Under the pieces are notes generated by a model. It was not told the DNA's origin. It saw only the letters and a list, made by a program, of their open reading frames with translations, and did no database searches. A program made the position numbers and the translations under genes. From NCBI GenBank assembly GCA_907163375.1, contig CAJQUW010007872.1, positions 32,995 to 96,994 on the forward strand: 64,000 nt of DNA, read 5' to 3'. This stretch comes from Prostheceraeus crozeri. Its lineage: Eukaryota; Platyhelminthes; Polycladida; Euryleptidae. Positions 22,578 through 34,479 of the stretch are shown here, one piece after another. How positions within the stretch are numbered: the stretch's first letter is position 1; every line of letters begins with the position of its first letter.

Positions 22578-23710
22578 TTTTTATTCCAGGATTCGATGAA
22601 TATAAACAACGTAACACTAGCATGATAATGACGAAAAGCACGTTAAAATAATGATAAATAACAAACTTCTGTTCAGCAGAATTTCGGAAATGCAAGTTAC
22701 ATGTAAAATCGTGATAAATATCTTTCTACGCGAAATTGAGCACTGACTCCCTGTCGGAGCACTGGAATTCTTTTCCTTTTTTCTACTTGAACACTATGTG
22801 TAGGACCCTGCTTTTAGGCCTTTATGATGATGTATTGCCAACTGATAATTCTACTATCATAAAAATTAAGAAAATAAACAATAATATACTGTATAAATAA
22901 ATATAATAAATATACTGTATAACAGAATATTGCAAAACAAATAGCAAACATATCATATCAAAGACAAGATGGATTTGATATCATGCATGCATTTTAGTCC
23001 TTTTCCAACAAGTTATGAAAATTTAAGATTTTTATTGTAAATTCAGTCCAATATTTACACTTGAAAAAGAGTAAACAGCCTTAATTGGGTGGGCTTTCAG
23101 CTTGTGCAAAGGTCAAATGATTCTGATCTGTAGGTCAGAAGGGCAGATTGCCGTTCTTTTCCACATCAGATGCTTGTTTTACCAATTTCATTGGTAACCT
23201 CTACTGGCTGGATTGTTTGACTTCTACTGGCTGGACTTTGTCTTTCTTTCAAATGCCTGAGGTATATTTCAGTCAATAGCGACTCCATTTTTTTGATAGA
23301 TGCTAATTTTTCTCTACTATAAAATTAATTTTTGAGGCTGTGCATATTAAATATACAGGACCGCGCTTGGTCGGGTTTGAGTGTCCAGGATTTAGCGGTC
23401 GAGACGCGATCGTCCTGACCAAGTTTCTGTTGATGACCTCATCAAAAATGGTCAAATAATTTGTATGCATATTTTGTAGAATTTTATTTCACGTTTTTGC
23501 TTAAGGAACTAATATTAATTCTCTTACACACCCGGTAGATTTTAGATGGCGTAATCCCGCTGTGTTAACTAGATCTGATATTTTGATTGGAAACGGACCT
23601 GTCCTCTTATCATCTGAATGGGCAGACTGTTAAATAGAATCTTTTCAATGTATAAGTGTTAAACATAACGACTTACTCGCCAATTCATTACACATGAGGA
23701 GAGGAAGACC
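22578..23710. other. Gene-free stretch with one dispersed repeat copy
   Basis: AT-rich. It contains a copy of the CACTTGAAAAAGAGT repeat at 23043-23080 and a short GC-rich, partly self-complementary patch near 23355-23425. No coding region was recognised. Confidence 0.35.
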
Positions 23711-23783
23711 GTTGTTTGTAGGGTTAAAACGATAGTGAAATTTTCATTATCGATATTATCGATATTTCAAAATTCTTAATCGA

Positions 23784-23940
23784 TACTATCGATATTAATA
23801 TCGATATTTCTATTGATATTAATATCGATATTTCTCTTGATATTAATATCGATATTTCTATTGATATTAATATCGATATTTCTCTTGATATTAATATCGA
23901 TATTTCTATTGACATTAATATCGACATTTATGACGATATC
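23784..23940. repeat. 24-bp tandem repeat, two alternating variants
   Basis: The unit ATCGATATTTCTATTGATAT plus TAAT alternates with a variant having CTC in place of CTA, giving a 48-bp higher-order unit over about five copies. It lies just inside the left end of the hAT element. Confidence 0.85.
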
Positions 23941-24514
23941 AATATCAACAATAATATTCATATTGATAATGATCTCGATGCAACATAACGCTATCTATTC
24001 ACTATCTGTAAATCGATCAAAGATCAAAAAATTGTGAGTATCGATATGAATATTGGCATCAAGATATTAAATATGATAGCTATATCCGTAAATTTATCAT
24101 TTAGCCTATGCAAAATCAACATGTACAAGTACACCTGCATATCGATGACGTTCGTATACAATTTTCGATCAGACATCAGCTAAGTTCTAATGTCGAAAAT
24201 GATAAATTTGATTAGTCTAACTGAAAGTATGATCGGTAAGTATGAAGAAACTGAAGGCAAAGGATAGGTCTTCAACTTAATGATTAAACAACATGTCAAG
24301 TTATAGATTTTGTTAGCTATCACGAATGCAATATATCATGAATGATATAAGTCAACTCAGCTGTTTACTAACCTTTTCCCGACGTAAGTAAACCCTTTTA
24401 GTACACCACAAACGGTTATTTTATTATGTGATAAAAAATCCAAATTGAACTAAAAAAATCTAATCTCTATATTCATCTATCTAAAATGCTATTCTAACAA
24501 ACTGCACTGATGGG

Positions 24515-24896
24515 CTACGGATTGCACTGAAAGCATTTACACGTAAATAGATTCAAATTCATTATATTACTCTGGAGACGAATAAGTCTTTCGGCATTTA
24601 CTGCCGTCAAACGGTTGCGATCTTTAGAAATAATACGCTTTTGAAAACAATTGTTCCGATGGAACACTAGTTGGAGGGCACGAATGAAATTTGAAGTGCA
24701 AGCGATAAAGATCTTGCAGTTCACTTTGCAGAGATTGCCAATATGCGTAGACGTTCTTAGAATATTGGTTTATTGAAATGTGGTCTTTCAGATAATTTTT
24801 TAGCTGTGCTTTTGGTCCTGAAGTTGGCACTGAAGAGATCACTTCCACCACTGGTCCCAAGGCACTGTCCATCATGCTGTCGAAGGTTTGGGCCAC
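24515..24896 (-). pseudogene. hAT transposase C-terminal dimerisation domain
   Basis: The minus strand reads YWQSLQSELQDLYRLHFKF and then TSVPSEQLFSKA, matching the hAT C-terminal signature (…TSvpSErlFS.A). After a small frame change near 24630 it continues IISKDRNRLTAVNAERLI, the usual end of the domain. The catalytic core upstream is not visible. Only the last 100 or so codons are left, so it cannot be active. Confidence 0.8.
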
Positions 24897-25729
24897 TTCG
24901 ATGCTGTCTGTTGGATGCTGTGACTGTTGGGGTAGATCTTCAGGTACGATCTATCTCATCATCTTCAAGATGTTAAAAATTTTGTATTGAAAGAAAGTCA
25001 AGTTGTTTACTATAAAATCGTATAAAAGGTTAATCAATATATTTCGACTATTATGCCATATAGTTGATAATTCCTCAACATCATCTTCATCTTCGCAAAT
25101 TTTTTCGAGTTCACTCACCACTATCTTCTCAGTTGATAGATAAACGATGAACGATAAACGATGGTTGATAAAAGGTCATTTACATTGCCTATCGCCAGCA
25201 GTCGTCATGTGTGCGCCATGAAACAATGGGCTACTGCCGTTTACTTCGACGAATCATATCGTTATGTGCTTATTGTGTTGAGAGCAGTCATCTCTAAGGA
25301 CAGAAGTTAATCTCTGAGGCTGCGGTCTCCTACTATGAGCTACCGAATATAATGTATAAGTACATATGTACATAGGAGTATGTAAAATATAGGTGAGATA
25401 TCGATATTTTTATGAAAGCATGGTAGGGAAAATCAATATTCTAAACAATATTTAACATCGACATGCATTCTTTAATATATACTATATCGATACCTGTATT
25501 ATCGATAGCAACTTATCATCAATATTTCACCAATACTTATAACGATATCATTATCACTGATTATGTCGGCAATACTACTAGTGTATGCCTAAATATTGAT
25601 CTTGTCATCAACATATACGTATATATCGATATTAGAGCCAATATGATCATTTGACATCAATTTCAAGATTTATCAAGATCGATAGCATTGTTAAAAATAA
25701 TACCGATGTCATCATCGGTGATGATATGA

Positions 25730-25990
25730 CGTTCACATCGTTATTGTTATCGATATTTGTATAGATAAAATTATCGATATTTGTATCGATATCATTATCG
25801 ATATTATCATCGATATTATCATCGATATCATTATCGATATTGCTATCGATATTATTATCGATACTATTATCGATATTATTATCGATACTATTATCGATAT
25901 TTTTATCGGTACTATTTTTAGAAATATCGATATTGTTGGTATCGGAAAAATACCGATGATATCGATATTATCGTATCGGTATCGATATCG
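25730..25990. repeat. 12-bp ATCGATATTATC satellite
   Basis: More than fifteen tandem copies of ATCGATATTATC with variants (TATC/CATC/ACTA) lie just inside the right end of the hAT element. They mirror the left satellite in word use but have a different period. Confidence 0.85.
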
Positions 25991-26009
25991 TTTTAACCCT
26001 AGTTGTTTG

Positions 26010-28030
26010 TCCATCCAGCAAGTATTTTTAAATTTTTAGACATTTTAGGATATAATAATTTTCTTTTAAATCATATTTTGCACCTTTTGAAAATCAACTA
26101 GTCGTTAGCTTGTTTTTTTACAAATTTTGTTACCTTGACGCACTTTGTACATTTTGAATTGTACCTGTGAAGCAAGCACGTTGGCAATACGGCAAAATAT
26201 CTCATTCAGAGAGTTTTTCAGAGCACCTTCCGCAGTGGTTAGTCAATCCTTTAAAATGTCCACCAATGTTCACAGCAATTCTAGCAAGCAGCATCGCAAA
26301 ACATGCAAGTTTGTGATAATGTTAGACAATCTACTGTGAACAATTACGGTTTAAAGTACAACATCAACAACAGACAGACATTGGGAACCACTGAGTGTCA
26401 TTTTACGTGAGAATCCCGACCTGTTCTCGCAAAAAGATTTAAATATTGACCATTTTCTTACCTTGGTGCTTTTAGTCTTTTGATTTTCTTTTAATATCTA
26501 GGTTATTTACTCCATTGTTATTAGCTCATAAGTCTGTCAGATGACAAGTTTGCATGCATTCAGTTTTGTCAATAGATTTATTCCACTCTTCCGTGGAGAT
26601 TTGTCAATAATCTGTAGTAGAATCTGAGCGTTACATTAACTAATAGATTTTATTTATCCAAAAAATTAAGAAAGTATGCTGCTTGTACAGAGCAGTGCAT
26701 AGCTGTGGATTCGTGAATAAAGTGTGTTTTTTTAAAAATGTGTTAGATGTCCCTGGTTTTGTCCCATTAATTTCATGGAGATAAATGTCAATCAACTTGT
26801 ATCAAAAGCTATGAATTCACCGAGCCTCTTGCTCTGAGAATACTTAGCTTTCGATACTCGTAGATCCTGGACATTTATCTACCGAAATCTGTATGACAAT
26901 ATACATGCACCGGTACGTATACTTATTACTGTATAAGCATGTGATTTCAGATTTTGTATCGTGAATTCAGTCCAATGTTTTCACTTGAATAAGAGTGGAC
27001 GAGATGCATGGTACAAGATTTTGATTTTCTCAAGATGAATTTGGTGACTTAAAATACTTAAGTATTACTCGTACAAGCAATGTTTTCGACATCTTGTAAA
27101 TTTCGCAGTGAGTGCATTTTTATTCTTGCGGTTGAGAGGATTCACAAAGTACGAGTATTAAGTCGCAAATTTCGGTTTTGTCATTTCTCGAACATAAATC
27201 GACCGAAAATTTCCAGGTTTGCACTATTCTGGTTTCATGCAATAACAATTTGGTGGCAGCCGATAAGTCGAACACTCCCGATTTTTGACGGCACATGTGA
27301 CCGCTGCAGTCAGTCGGATGGACTGCTAAGTTCGCATTGTTAGTATCTTGCCGTTGAACATCGATTATCCCCATCGAAAAGGATATCGCAATCCTTTATT
27401 CAATAATATACCATGTTAAACATTGTTAAGGGACAAAATACGTTAAGGTAGCATATTACAGCTTTGATGTAGGTAATCCCGAAGTCGATGATTTATCGTT
27501 GCGTGTTTTACTTGGATTCAATCGGTATATGGACATAAAGTTTGAAAACAGATGAGTTTCAAGTTTGGAGTAAAAAAGAGCTACCGATGAGAGCAATGTG
27601 CATGTTAGAAATTCCACTAAAATTTATGTTGTAGAAACTGCTTTGGAATGTGCATTTGATAACAGGATTTTTAAATTTACTTCAATGGATTTTGAATCTC
27701 TGGAAGGTGTGAAATAGCATGATACAGCATTAACTTATTTTTATCAAATAGCATTTCAGGTGGTTTCAGCAGGCATTGATCAAATTGATATATTGACACA
27801 CTGTACTGCAAAGATAACTGTTTGATAGTTGTGGAATTGTATTGGTATCAAAGATGAGACCTTGGTTTATTGATAATTCCTGACTTCCCTTGGTGCGCGA
27901 TTTAAATGTTGATCCTGTTCAAGGATGTATGTAACTATCTTCAAAAATTCTATCTACATGTACTTCCGGTCGCTTCTTTATTCAGCTGGATGGAATGTGT
28001 TTCTGACAGTTTAAACTTTTGTGATTTCAG
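26010..28030. other. Upstream region of COX11, no coding recognised
   Basis: AT-rich with a dispersed repeat copy at 26965-27010. It should hold the COX11 promoter and a noncoding first exon, because the COX11 start codon lies right after a splice acceptor (TTTGTGATTTCAG, ending 28030). The exact upstream exon was not identified. Confidence 0.35.
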
Positions 28031-28216
28031 ATGAACAGTATTTCAAGATGTCTAAACCTTTCATTCATCCAACAAGCAGGCAGACGGCAAATGAGCAGTG
28101 CCAGTCATCGAGACAAAATGTATCGGAGATCAGCGTTGATGTATGTTGCTGCTGGCGGCATCACAATGATTGGAGTGACTTACGCCGGTGTTCCTCTGTA
28201 TCGGAAATATTGTCAG
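28031..28216 (+). CDS. COX11: COX11, first coding exon (presequence, membrane helix)
   Basis: COX11 is the mitochondrial inner-membrane copper chaperone that delivers Cu to the CuB site of cytochrome c oxidase subunit 1. This exon gives 62 codons. The N-terminal third is basic and Ser-rich with no acidic residues, suiting a mitochondrial presequence. One membrane helix (YVAAGGITMIGVTYAGVPLY, about residues 38-57) is followed by RKYCQ, matching YAAVPLYRLYCQ of animal COX11. The ATG comes directly after an AG splice site, so a 5' UTR intron is likely. The exon ends in CAG before GTAATT, phase 0. The presequence is much shorter than in human. Confidence 0.92.
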
Positions 28217-28589
28217 GTAATTGATCAGAATGTGGAATTTTGTCCAACAACTGAAACTCTTGATGTCATGATTACATGTGCTTTGGGTAGCGTGACATTT
28301 TCTGGGGGTGTAAAACTCATTTCATCAAACCACTGTTTCCTGTAATTTTGAGTGTTTACTGAACCGATATTGACTGAACATTTCAGTAAATTCCTTTATT
28401 CCGTAAATCAGTCGAAAATTTTGTTGGGTCTGGTAATTGGTCTAAAAAATCAAAAAAAAACAAGTGGATAGAGGGAGGGGTATCAACTTTGAATTTTTAA
28501 ATGGCATGGAAATAGAGATTTGTTTTACTTTTTTTCGTTTTACGTCCATTGTCCATTCTTCGTAGGGGCAGACGGTTTTTTTCCAATGG

Positions 28590-29145
28590 ATATTCTTGAC
28601 GAATATCCCTTGAATATTGAATATTTTTGACGAAGTTCTGTCTCACTCTCTGCCACCAGTATTATGTCATCAGCGCAAAGCGCCTCGAACGGAAGACCAC
28701 CGCTTATTTCGGATTAGATCGCATCCATTACCAAAACAAACAGCAATAGTCTCAGTACTGACCCTTGATGAAGTACAGAGCGCATGCAGAAGGACTCACT
28801 GTATGGCGAGTGCATATGTGCCGACGTTGATGCGTTGTGTTACAAACTCATCACTGCATTGACCAGCCACTCATCCACATAAGCCGTACGCAATCCTCAA
28901 GCTATCAGATCCCTAGAGACCTTATCGAAAGCCCTTTCGAGGTCCACGAAAGCGAAATAGAGCTCCTGGCTTTTTGCCAGATATTTCTCTTGAAGCTGCT
29001 TCATGATATAAATGGCGTCATTCGTACCTCTGCCTGACATGAAACCAAAGTGCGTCTCATTGATGTTGACCTGACTTCTAATTCTCTTTTCTGAAACTAG
29101 CTCGTGGATCTTTAAAGCCACTTCAGTAAGTTTGAGACCTCGCAC
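28590..29145 (-). mobile_element. RTE-like LINE fragment in COX11 intron 1
   Basis: Minus strand, two stretches in order. The first reads VNINETHFGFMSGRGTNDAI, then LYFAFVDLERAFDKVSRDLI (RT motif with catalytic Asp). The second reads LHQGSVLRLLLFVLVMDA and LCADDIILVAES (the [FY]ADD catalytic box with Cys-Ala in place of Tyr). Stops interrupt it. It is an internal RT piece without endonuclease or tail, antisense to COX11. Confidence 0.85.
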
Positions 29146-29199
29146 GACTCACAATTTAGAGGATCACCCTTGCAGAGACCTTGCACTGTGACATCCAGA

Positions 29200-29415
29200 A
29201 TCACAGAGAACGTCAAGTCTCCCTCCTCAGCTGTATGTGATCATGTCATCACGAAACACTCAGCAATAATGCCAGATGAGAGCATAAAGTGGCGCATACT
29301 GGCTGTGGAGCGGGACCCATATGCTCGGAGTGCTTTGGAATCAGTGTTGATTCAAAAGAACTTTGAATCTGTTATGAATGGATGTGTAGGTGACTTACTA
29401 CTGCCATTTTTATAA
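29200..29415 (+). mobile_element. Penelope-like GIY-YIG C-terminal fragment
   Basis: The plus frame gives SAVCDHVITKHSAIMPDESIKW and then RILAVERDPYARSALESVLI with MNG. The layout (H…W…I…E…R…ES…I…MN) is that of the last third of PLE GIY-YIG domains. Neither RT nor the YIG motif remains. Confidence 0.55.
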
Positions 29416-29639
29416 GCAACGTGAGGCCTCCGTATACCATTAGTCGTGACGTGACTTGTTAACTTCTCGATATCTTTGCCTCATTCTGATTTTACGCACT
29501 TTGTTAATGATGATTTTAGTTGAGTTCCGTTAAGACCAGTCTTCTAAGCTTTGATCGCATTTGTCGAAACATTGACAATAAGCGCTATTGACATGACAAA
29601 TAGCGCCAGATAGCCCGGCGGGCCTTCTTTTCTGCTAAG

Positions 29640-29900
29640 TAACGCAGATGGTCGGAATCATTTTTTGTTCTTATCCATATATTGAAGAGGATTCGCTTCT
29701 CACCAACTGCTTGTTCGACTTCGTCACACCACCAACATGTAGCCTTATGCCTCGCTTGTTTATTTCTTGCAAATTATTCTTTAGTGCTTGCAGTTTATTA
29801 AGCATTCTAATAGCTTTAGACCGAATCAAAATTCCATATTCTAACACATGAAACGTTGTTATTATATGTTCGATAATGGACCAGTAATAGTGTAGCATTA
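29640..29900 (-). mobile_element. LINE C-terminal fragment
   Basis: The minus frame reads MLHYYWSIIEHIITTFHVLE and continues IRMLNKLQALKNNLQEI. This resembles the post-RT region of CR1/L2-like ORF2 proteins (YYSLIESIIxYGxxxW… LNKLQxLQ). It is short and solitary. Confidence 0.5.
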
Positions 29901-30470
29901 ATTCAAATTCTATTATGTCATGTCACCATCAAGTATCATAAGATACTTTGAAAAAGATGTTCATTCCTTACCATCATAATCGAAAATAGTATATTTTCCT
30001 CAATCCTGAAGTTGACGATGCAGCATTTTGATCTTATCAATGGTTGATCTGAGTGGAGAGCATTGAGTATGGCAATACTTGCTCTTACCAGGGCCCGGCG
30101 CGGTTAACCGGTTCAACCGGTTGAAACGCGCGCCGGTTGAACCGAGCGATTGAAACCGTGCGGTTCTAGGGTAGACAAAGCTAACAGTCGAGTCGACCGC
30201 GCGGTTGAACCGAGAGGTGGGTAGGCAAATGTAGCATTCGAGTCATATACGTTTCATTGTTGTCAACAGCGCATTGAAAAAAATCCCCAAGCAGAAATCG
30301 GTTTGTCTCAGTTTCAATGAGATTCGCTTGTGTATGAGGTACCTGAGGTGACTTAGATGGATGCATGCTTCACCCAGCAATGCAAGCAACGACTACAGCG
30401 CGTCAACGTAGACTAGACGTCACGCAGACTCTCGTTGTGTTCACGATCACGTTGTGTGGGTAGGAATAGG

Positions 30471-30878
30471 ATGGATTGGGACTCTAAGGATTGGGGATAT
30501 GCAGTAGTAGTACTAGCAGCTGCGGTAAGACAACGAGCAGCCATGAGTTGGAACAGCGGATCTCGCAGTGCCGCCTGTTGGAAACAGTTCAACATTACTA
30601 TCAAGGACGGAAAGAAATTATCGCAATGCAAATTGTGTGAGAAGACCTACGTATATTCTGGGAACACCACGAACATGTTGAAACATTTGGGCGATGCTCA
30701 TCGACTGACTATTAATAACTCGTGTGACTTAAAACGAGCCGTCGCCGGACGGCTGAGAAAATCGACTGTGAATGTGGATCTCGACTGCGATGCGCCTGCT
30801 GACGATTCTTCTTCTGTCTCTGTCTCTTCAAAGAAACCAAAAACAGACATATTTTTTCATCGAATCGCCCTTGTTTGA
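30471..30878 (+). CDS. BED zinc-finger protein (truncated hAT transposase)
   Basis: The frame of 135 residues from ATG 30471 is open. It contains a BED finger: ACWKQFNI, then SQCKLCEKTY (C-x2-C) and NMLKHLGDAH (H-x4-H), with the aromatic residue before the first Cys pair usual for ZBED proteins. A Ser/Asp-rich stretch and KKPKT follow. In the family this finger binds the transposon ends. With no catalytic part it could act at most as a DNA-binding derivative. It is also possible that the frame is simply not yet decayed. Confidence 0.7.
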   Translation: MDWDSKDWGYAVVVLAAAVRQRAAMSWNSGSRSAACWKQFNITIKDGKKLSQCKLCEKTYVYSGNTTNMLKHLGDAHRLTINNSCDLKRAVAGRLRKSTVNVDLDCDAPADDSSSVSVSSKKPKTDIFFHRIALV

Positions 30879-30905
30879 AACCAGGCTAAGTGATGATCCA
30901 CTGCT

Positions 30906-31088
30906 TTGGTGGAAAAAAGAGCAAAGATTCCCGACTTTAAAGAAAGTTGCGAGAAACTTCTGGCGATACAACCGAGCAGTGCAGCCGCTGAGCGGTTGTT
31001 CAGTACATTGGGAAACATTTACAGCACTAAAAGGTCAAACTTGTCCCGAAAAATGCCTCCAACAAATTGTTTTTGCACGAAAATATGA
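30906..31088 (+). pseudogene. hAT C-terminal dimerisation fragment
   Basis: IQPSSAAAERLFSTLGNIYS followed by KRSNLS matches the ZBED/hAT dimerisation signature. The preceding WWKKEQRFPTLKKVA belongs to the same domain but lies in the next frame, so a small shift near 30950 breaks it. It is the remaining C-end of the deleted transposase. Confidence 0.82.
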
Positions 31089-32060
31089 AACTTTTTTTAT
31101 CACTTTGAAGAATATATTAGAGATTTGTGTTGAGATGGTCTTGTACATGCAAATTTCCACGAGCAAATATGTAAATGCTGAGTGCAATGTGTATACAATA
31201 TATTGACAATACGTGTACATGTATATGACAGTCTGTAAGTCCTAACTTAAAGACTCACATATATTGTCAAATGCATTTTTCTCTCATGACATCCGGGTGT
31301 ATAATACGGTTTTATCATGTTTCTAATGGTGCGAAAACGTTTTGTCTGTATCATGTTATCTAGATGAAAATTATAAAAGAAGAAATAATAGAAGTATAAG
31401 TAGGTCCGGTATCCTAGAAAAGTGCATCACTACATCATACTTATTGAAAAATAATTAAGAACTTCAGTTGACTTTAGCATGCATCACACTGCATACGACA
31501 TACAATGCAACGTGAAAATGTATTAACACGAAAAGCGAATATTAATGCCGCACCATTTGAAAGTCATTATGGTGTTTTGTGCCGTCTTCGCTGTCGAAAA
31601 AGACAGACATGTGATCAAAATATCTCCCCCCTGTAGTTGAATGGATAATACTTTCTATACATAGTTCAGTAATACGATACTACTTAGGTAAATACTACTG
31701 TCAAACCGCACGGTTGGTTAACCGTGCCTGGCCCTGGCTCTTACTCCTCGCTTATTGTCGGCTAGGCCCAGGTTTGAGGGTGCGACGTTTGCGCTACGTC
31801 GATTCTCATTCGCATGAGTGCGCCTCCTCCACACCGTCCGGTCTTGCGCAAGTCGAGGGTTGAGATGTAGGATATCCATTTCCTTCCTAACGTAGTGCAT
31901 CCACTTTTCCTCTGATCGCCTCTGATGTTCGGGCCCGGTATCTAAAGATCGATTACTCTCCTCGGCCACTTGCAGTTGGACATTCTTTGGAGGTGACCGT
32001 ACCACCTTAAGCGATTTTGTCGCAACTCTGCATCCAAATTGTTCAGGTCAAGCATCCTCC

Positions 32061-33792
32061 CAAGGTCGCACATCGAGCGTCGCTCAGGTGTGGTTGTGAA
32101 CTGTGATATCCTAGAGACCTCTTACTGCTACATGATATAGAGGCAGCATTAATGTGGAAATTTTTATTTATGAGACGGAGGATTTCTATCAGAATTCGAG
32201 ACCAAGGGTCATGACTAGGGGTAAATTGTTAAAATCCAACTCACCAAGAACTCCGATGTGAACCATGAAGCTAGCACGAGTACAGTGCAATCCGTGCCGT
32301 TTTTTAGCTTCCGCAAATCCGCTCGGGGCGAATTGTAGTCCCTGTCACAACGATTATGCTCTTATTTTTTACTTCTCTTTCACTCCCAAAATGTGCTTAT
32401 TGGACTTACCTTCCCAGTCACGGAAGTATTAGGCACCTTAAGTAATCTTATAAAAGTTATGATTTTGTTTAATTTGTGATAATAAAAATTCTGTGACCCG
32501 CATGTGTTGCACTTTTGGTTTGAATAAGGCGATGCTGAAATGCACTTATTCACTATTCAGTCATGGAGAAGATGTATGTCACAGCTGTTAAACTGAGGAA
32601 ATTGAAGTGAAGGGAGAAGTACATAATTTCACATCCTTCAACAGAGCACACTGACAATGTTTCTGACTCTGTCTTTTAGAGTCTACTTCTTATCTTCCGC
32701 TTGTGTTGAAGTTTTGTCAGAAAACATGCGATTCGAATTCACTGGGAAAGTTTCATGCTCCATATACAACCCGCAGAACGATTCGTTGAGTGGACTTAAT
32801 TGCGCGAGATCTTGGATTCGAGATGTCCGCTTTAGAGGCTTCGTTTGGAATGAGAAATTCTATATCTGCCATTTAACGAGAATTGTTTCGTGACTATTGC
32901 TGGCTATTGTGAATTTTATGTCGAAAAATTCGATTATGACGGGTCGAATGATGACAGAAAACTGACGAGTGCAATTTGCAGATGTACAGTATATTCCCTA
33001 TACATGTATACATAGCAATATGTTTATTTTAACGTTTGCCTTTTATACCTACATGGATACACAAAGCACATGGATGTATGGATGTGTATTAGTTGATTAA
33101 TCTAGCGGTTAGTTAAATCCACGGTGGCGACAGTAAAGCCTAAATTCTACTGTGTTTCTTTAAAATTTCTTTAATTTCAATGATTTATTCTCATACAGAG
33201 CGCTTTCATATTCGTCGGTACATGTTGAAGACGCATCCTCAAGTTCGCAAGTCCCTGTCATCGTGACGTGCGTGGTACTTGTATTCGAATCATTATCACG
33301 TCTATGTAGGCACACAGGGGCCTCTAAGCCATATGACGCTATCATTCACTTCAACTTAGCAAACACGAAAAGGTCTATAGGCCTATGACTTGCCGTGCAT
33401 GCCTTCTCAGCGAAACACAATTGTAAAAATCAAGCGTTACAGCAAGCATTAAACATAATACACCCTCAATTACTTGAAAACATAATCATACAGTATATAG
33501 TAGCTGTCTGATCGCGGTTGCGGAATCGCGGACTTACAGCAAGAAATAGTCCGCGATCGCACACCCATGATGATTGGATCATAGCAGATCAGCGTGCACA
33601 GCTCTGGCAGTCAGTAGATATTTGAATAAAGAAATGGATTCATATTTTTACGTAATATTTGACACAAAAATAATCGTTTGATATTTATGGTTGGGGGAAC
33701 GTGCACATGTTTGCAAAATGTTTGCAGCATAACTTTCAGCATTGCATTATCAAGCAATCAATGATGCATACTTTTGAGTTTTTCATCCTCAG
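32061..33792. other. COX11 intron 1, distal part
   Basis: AT-rich with no recognised element or gene. It ends with the acceptor TTTCATCCTCAG (33781-33792). Confidence 0.4.
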
Positions 33793-33954
33793 GCTCTTGG
33801 ACTTGGTGGAAACAGTCAACTGGCGAAAATTAAATCTGGTACTCGCTTGGAGGAAATGGTGCCTGTGAAGGATAGGAAAATAACGGTTGAATTCAGGGCG
33901 GATACAAACTCCAGGATGGAATGGAATTTCAAGCCTGAACAGAGATTTATCAAG
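33793..33954 (+). CDS. COX11: COX11, second coding exon
   Basis: 54 codons reading ALGLGGNSQLAKIKSG, then MVPVKDRKITVEFRADTNSR and MEWNFKPEQRFIK. This aligns with ENMVPVKDRIIKISFNADVHASLQWNFRPQQ of animal COX11, the first strands of the soluble immunoglobulin-like copper-binding domain in the intermembrane space. CQ from exon 1 joins ALGLGG here, matching CQTTGLGG. Phase 0 at both ends. The donor after AAG is GTTGGT, a weak but allowed site. Confidence 0.93.
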
Positions 33955-34479
33955 GTTGGTAGCCAATAAAATTGGGATTGACAGAAAAAAAGGTTGCCAT
34001 ATCGGCCAGATGGTGGAAAACGAAGGTTATAAACTGCAACCAAGTTTATGTTTCAACATAAATGTGATAAAGTTGAGTCGTTTCGCTTATTGCTTAGTCA
34101 TGGCTCCATGCACTGAAAACCTGTATGAAGCTTGAACTCGGAGTCCTAAAATTTTGAAACGTCTCCGACTACGGAGTCACCTGAATGTGATGCTTTTCTT
34201 GATTTTGACCAAAATCTCTTATTACAAGTAAGGCTACCCGTTATCATTTTAATTTCATAATTTCCGTTATTCTTATAACAATGTGCACTTATAGGATAAA
34301 ATTGTGTATTATCGAGAGTAAAATGGTTATCGGGCTCTCACGGCTGTATTTCTTAGTTTTGACATGAATTGTGATATCCAACTAATCTCTTCTTACTTGA
34401 ATTAGTTAGTTTATTGATTCAATTTATGATTCTAGGTGAAAACCAAAGTGTGCAAACTACAATGATGTTCGTATGATGT

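Larger units (their letters stand above)
23719..26001 (-). mobile_element. hAT transposon with ATCGAT-rich subterminal satellites
   Basis: Terminal inverted repeats TAGGGTTAAAACGATA at both ends. An exact 8-bp duplication GTTGTTTG flanks the element (23711-23718 and 26002-26009). Both subterminal zones are satellites of ATCGATATT-type words. The minus strand carries a broken hAT transposase end. At 2.28 kb it is a decayed copy, although the perfect target duplication shows the insertion is not very old. Confidence 0.92.
30089..31736 (+). mobile_element. hAT (ZBED-type) transposon, internally deleted
   Basis: The inverted termini CAGGGCCCGGCGCGGTTAAC and CAGGGCCAGGCACGGTTAAC are flanked by an exact 8-bp duplication GCTCTTAC (30081-30088, 31737-31744). 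Subterminal CGGTTNAACCG words repeat at the left. It keeps the N-terminal BED finger and the C-terminal dimerisation motif of the transposase but has lost the catalytic middle. It lies in COX11 intron 1, inside an older LINE. Confidence 0.92.
29990..32060 (-). mobile_element. LINE 3' end, split by a hAT element
   Basis: The minus strand 31745-32005 reads EEKWMHYVRKEMDILHLNPR, then AQDRTVWRRRTH and SNLGLADNKRGVRA. This is the extreme C-terminus of an RTE-like ORF (DRxxWRR, ADNKR). The frame continues on the far side of the hAT insertion (30088 downward: IAILNALHSDQPLI), so the hAT element 30089-31736 landed in this LINE tail. Confidence 0.65.

Noticed and set aside
23724-24037. Overlapping Ile/Ser/Asp-rich open frames on both strands
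   Set aside because: They are translations of the ATCGATATT satellite, whose periods are multiples of three.
25733-26014. 93-codon Ile-rich frame
   Set aside because: Translation of the 12-bp satellite at the right end of the hAT element.
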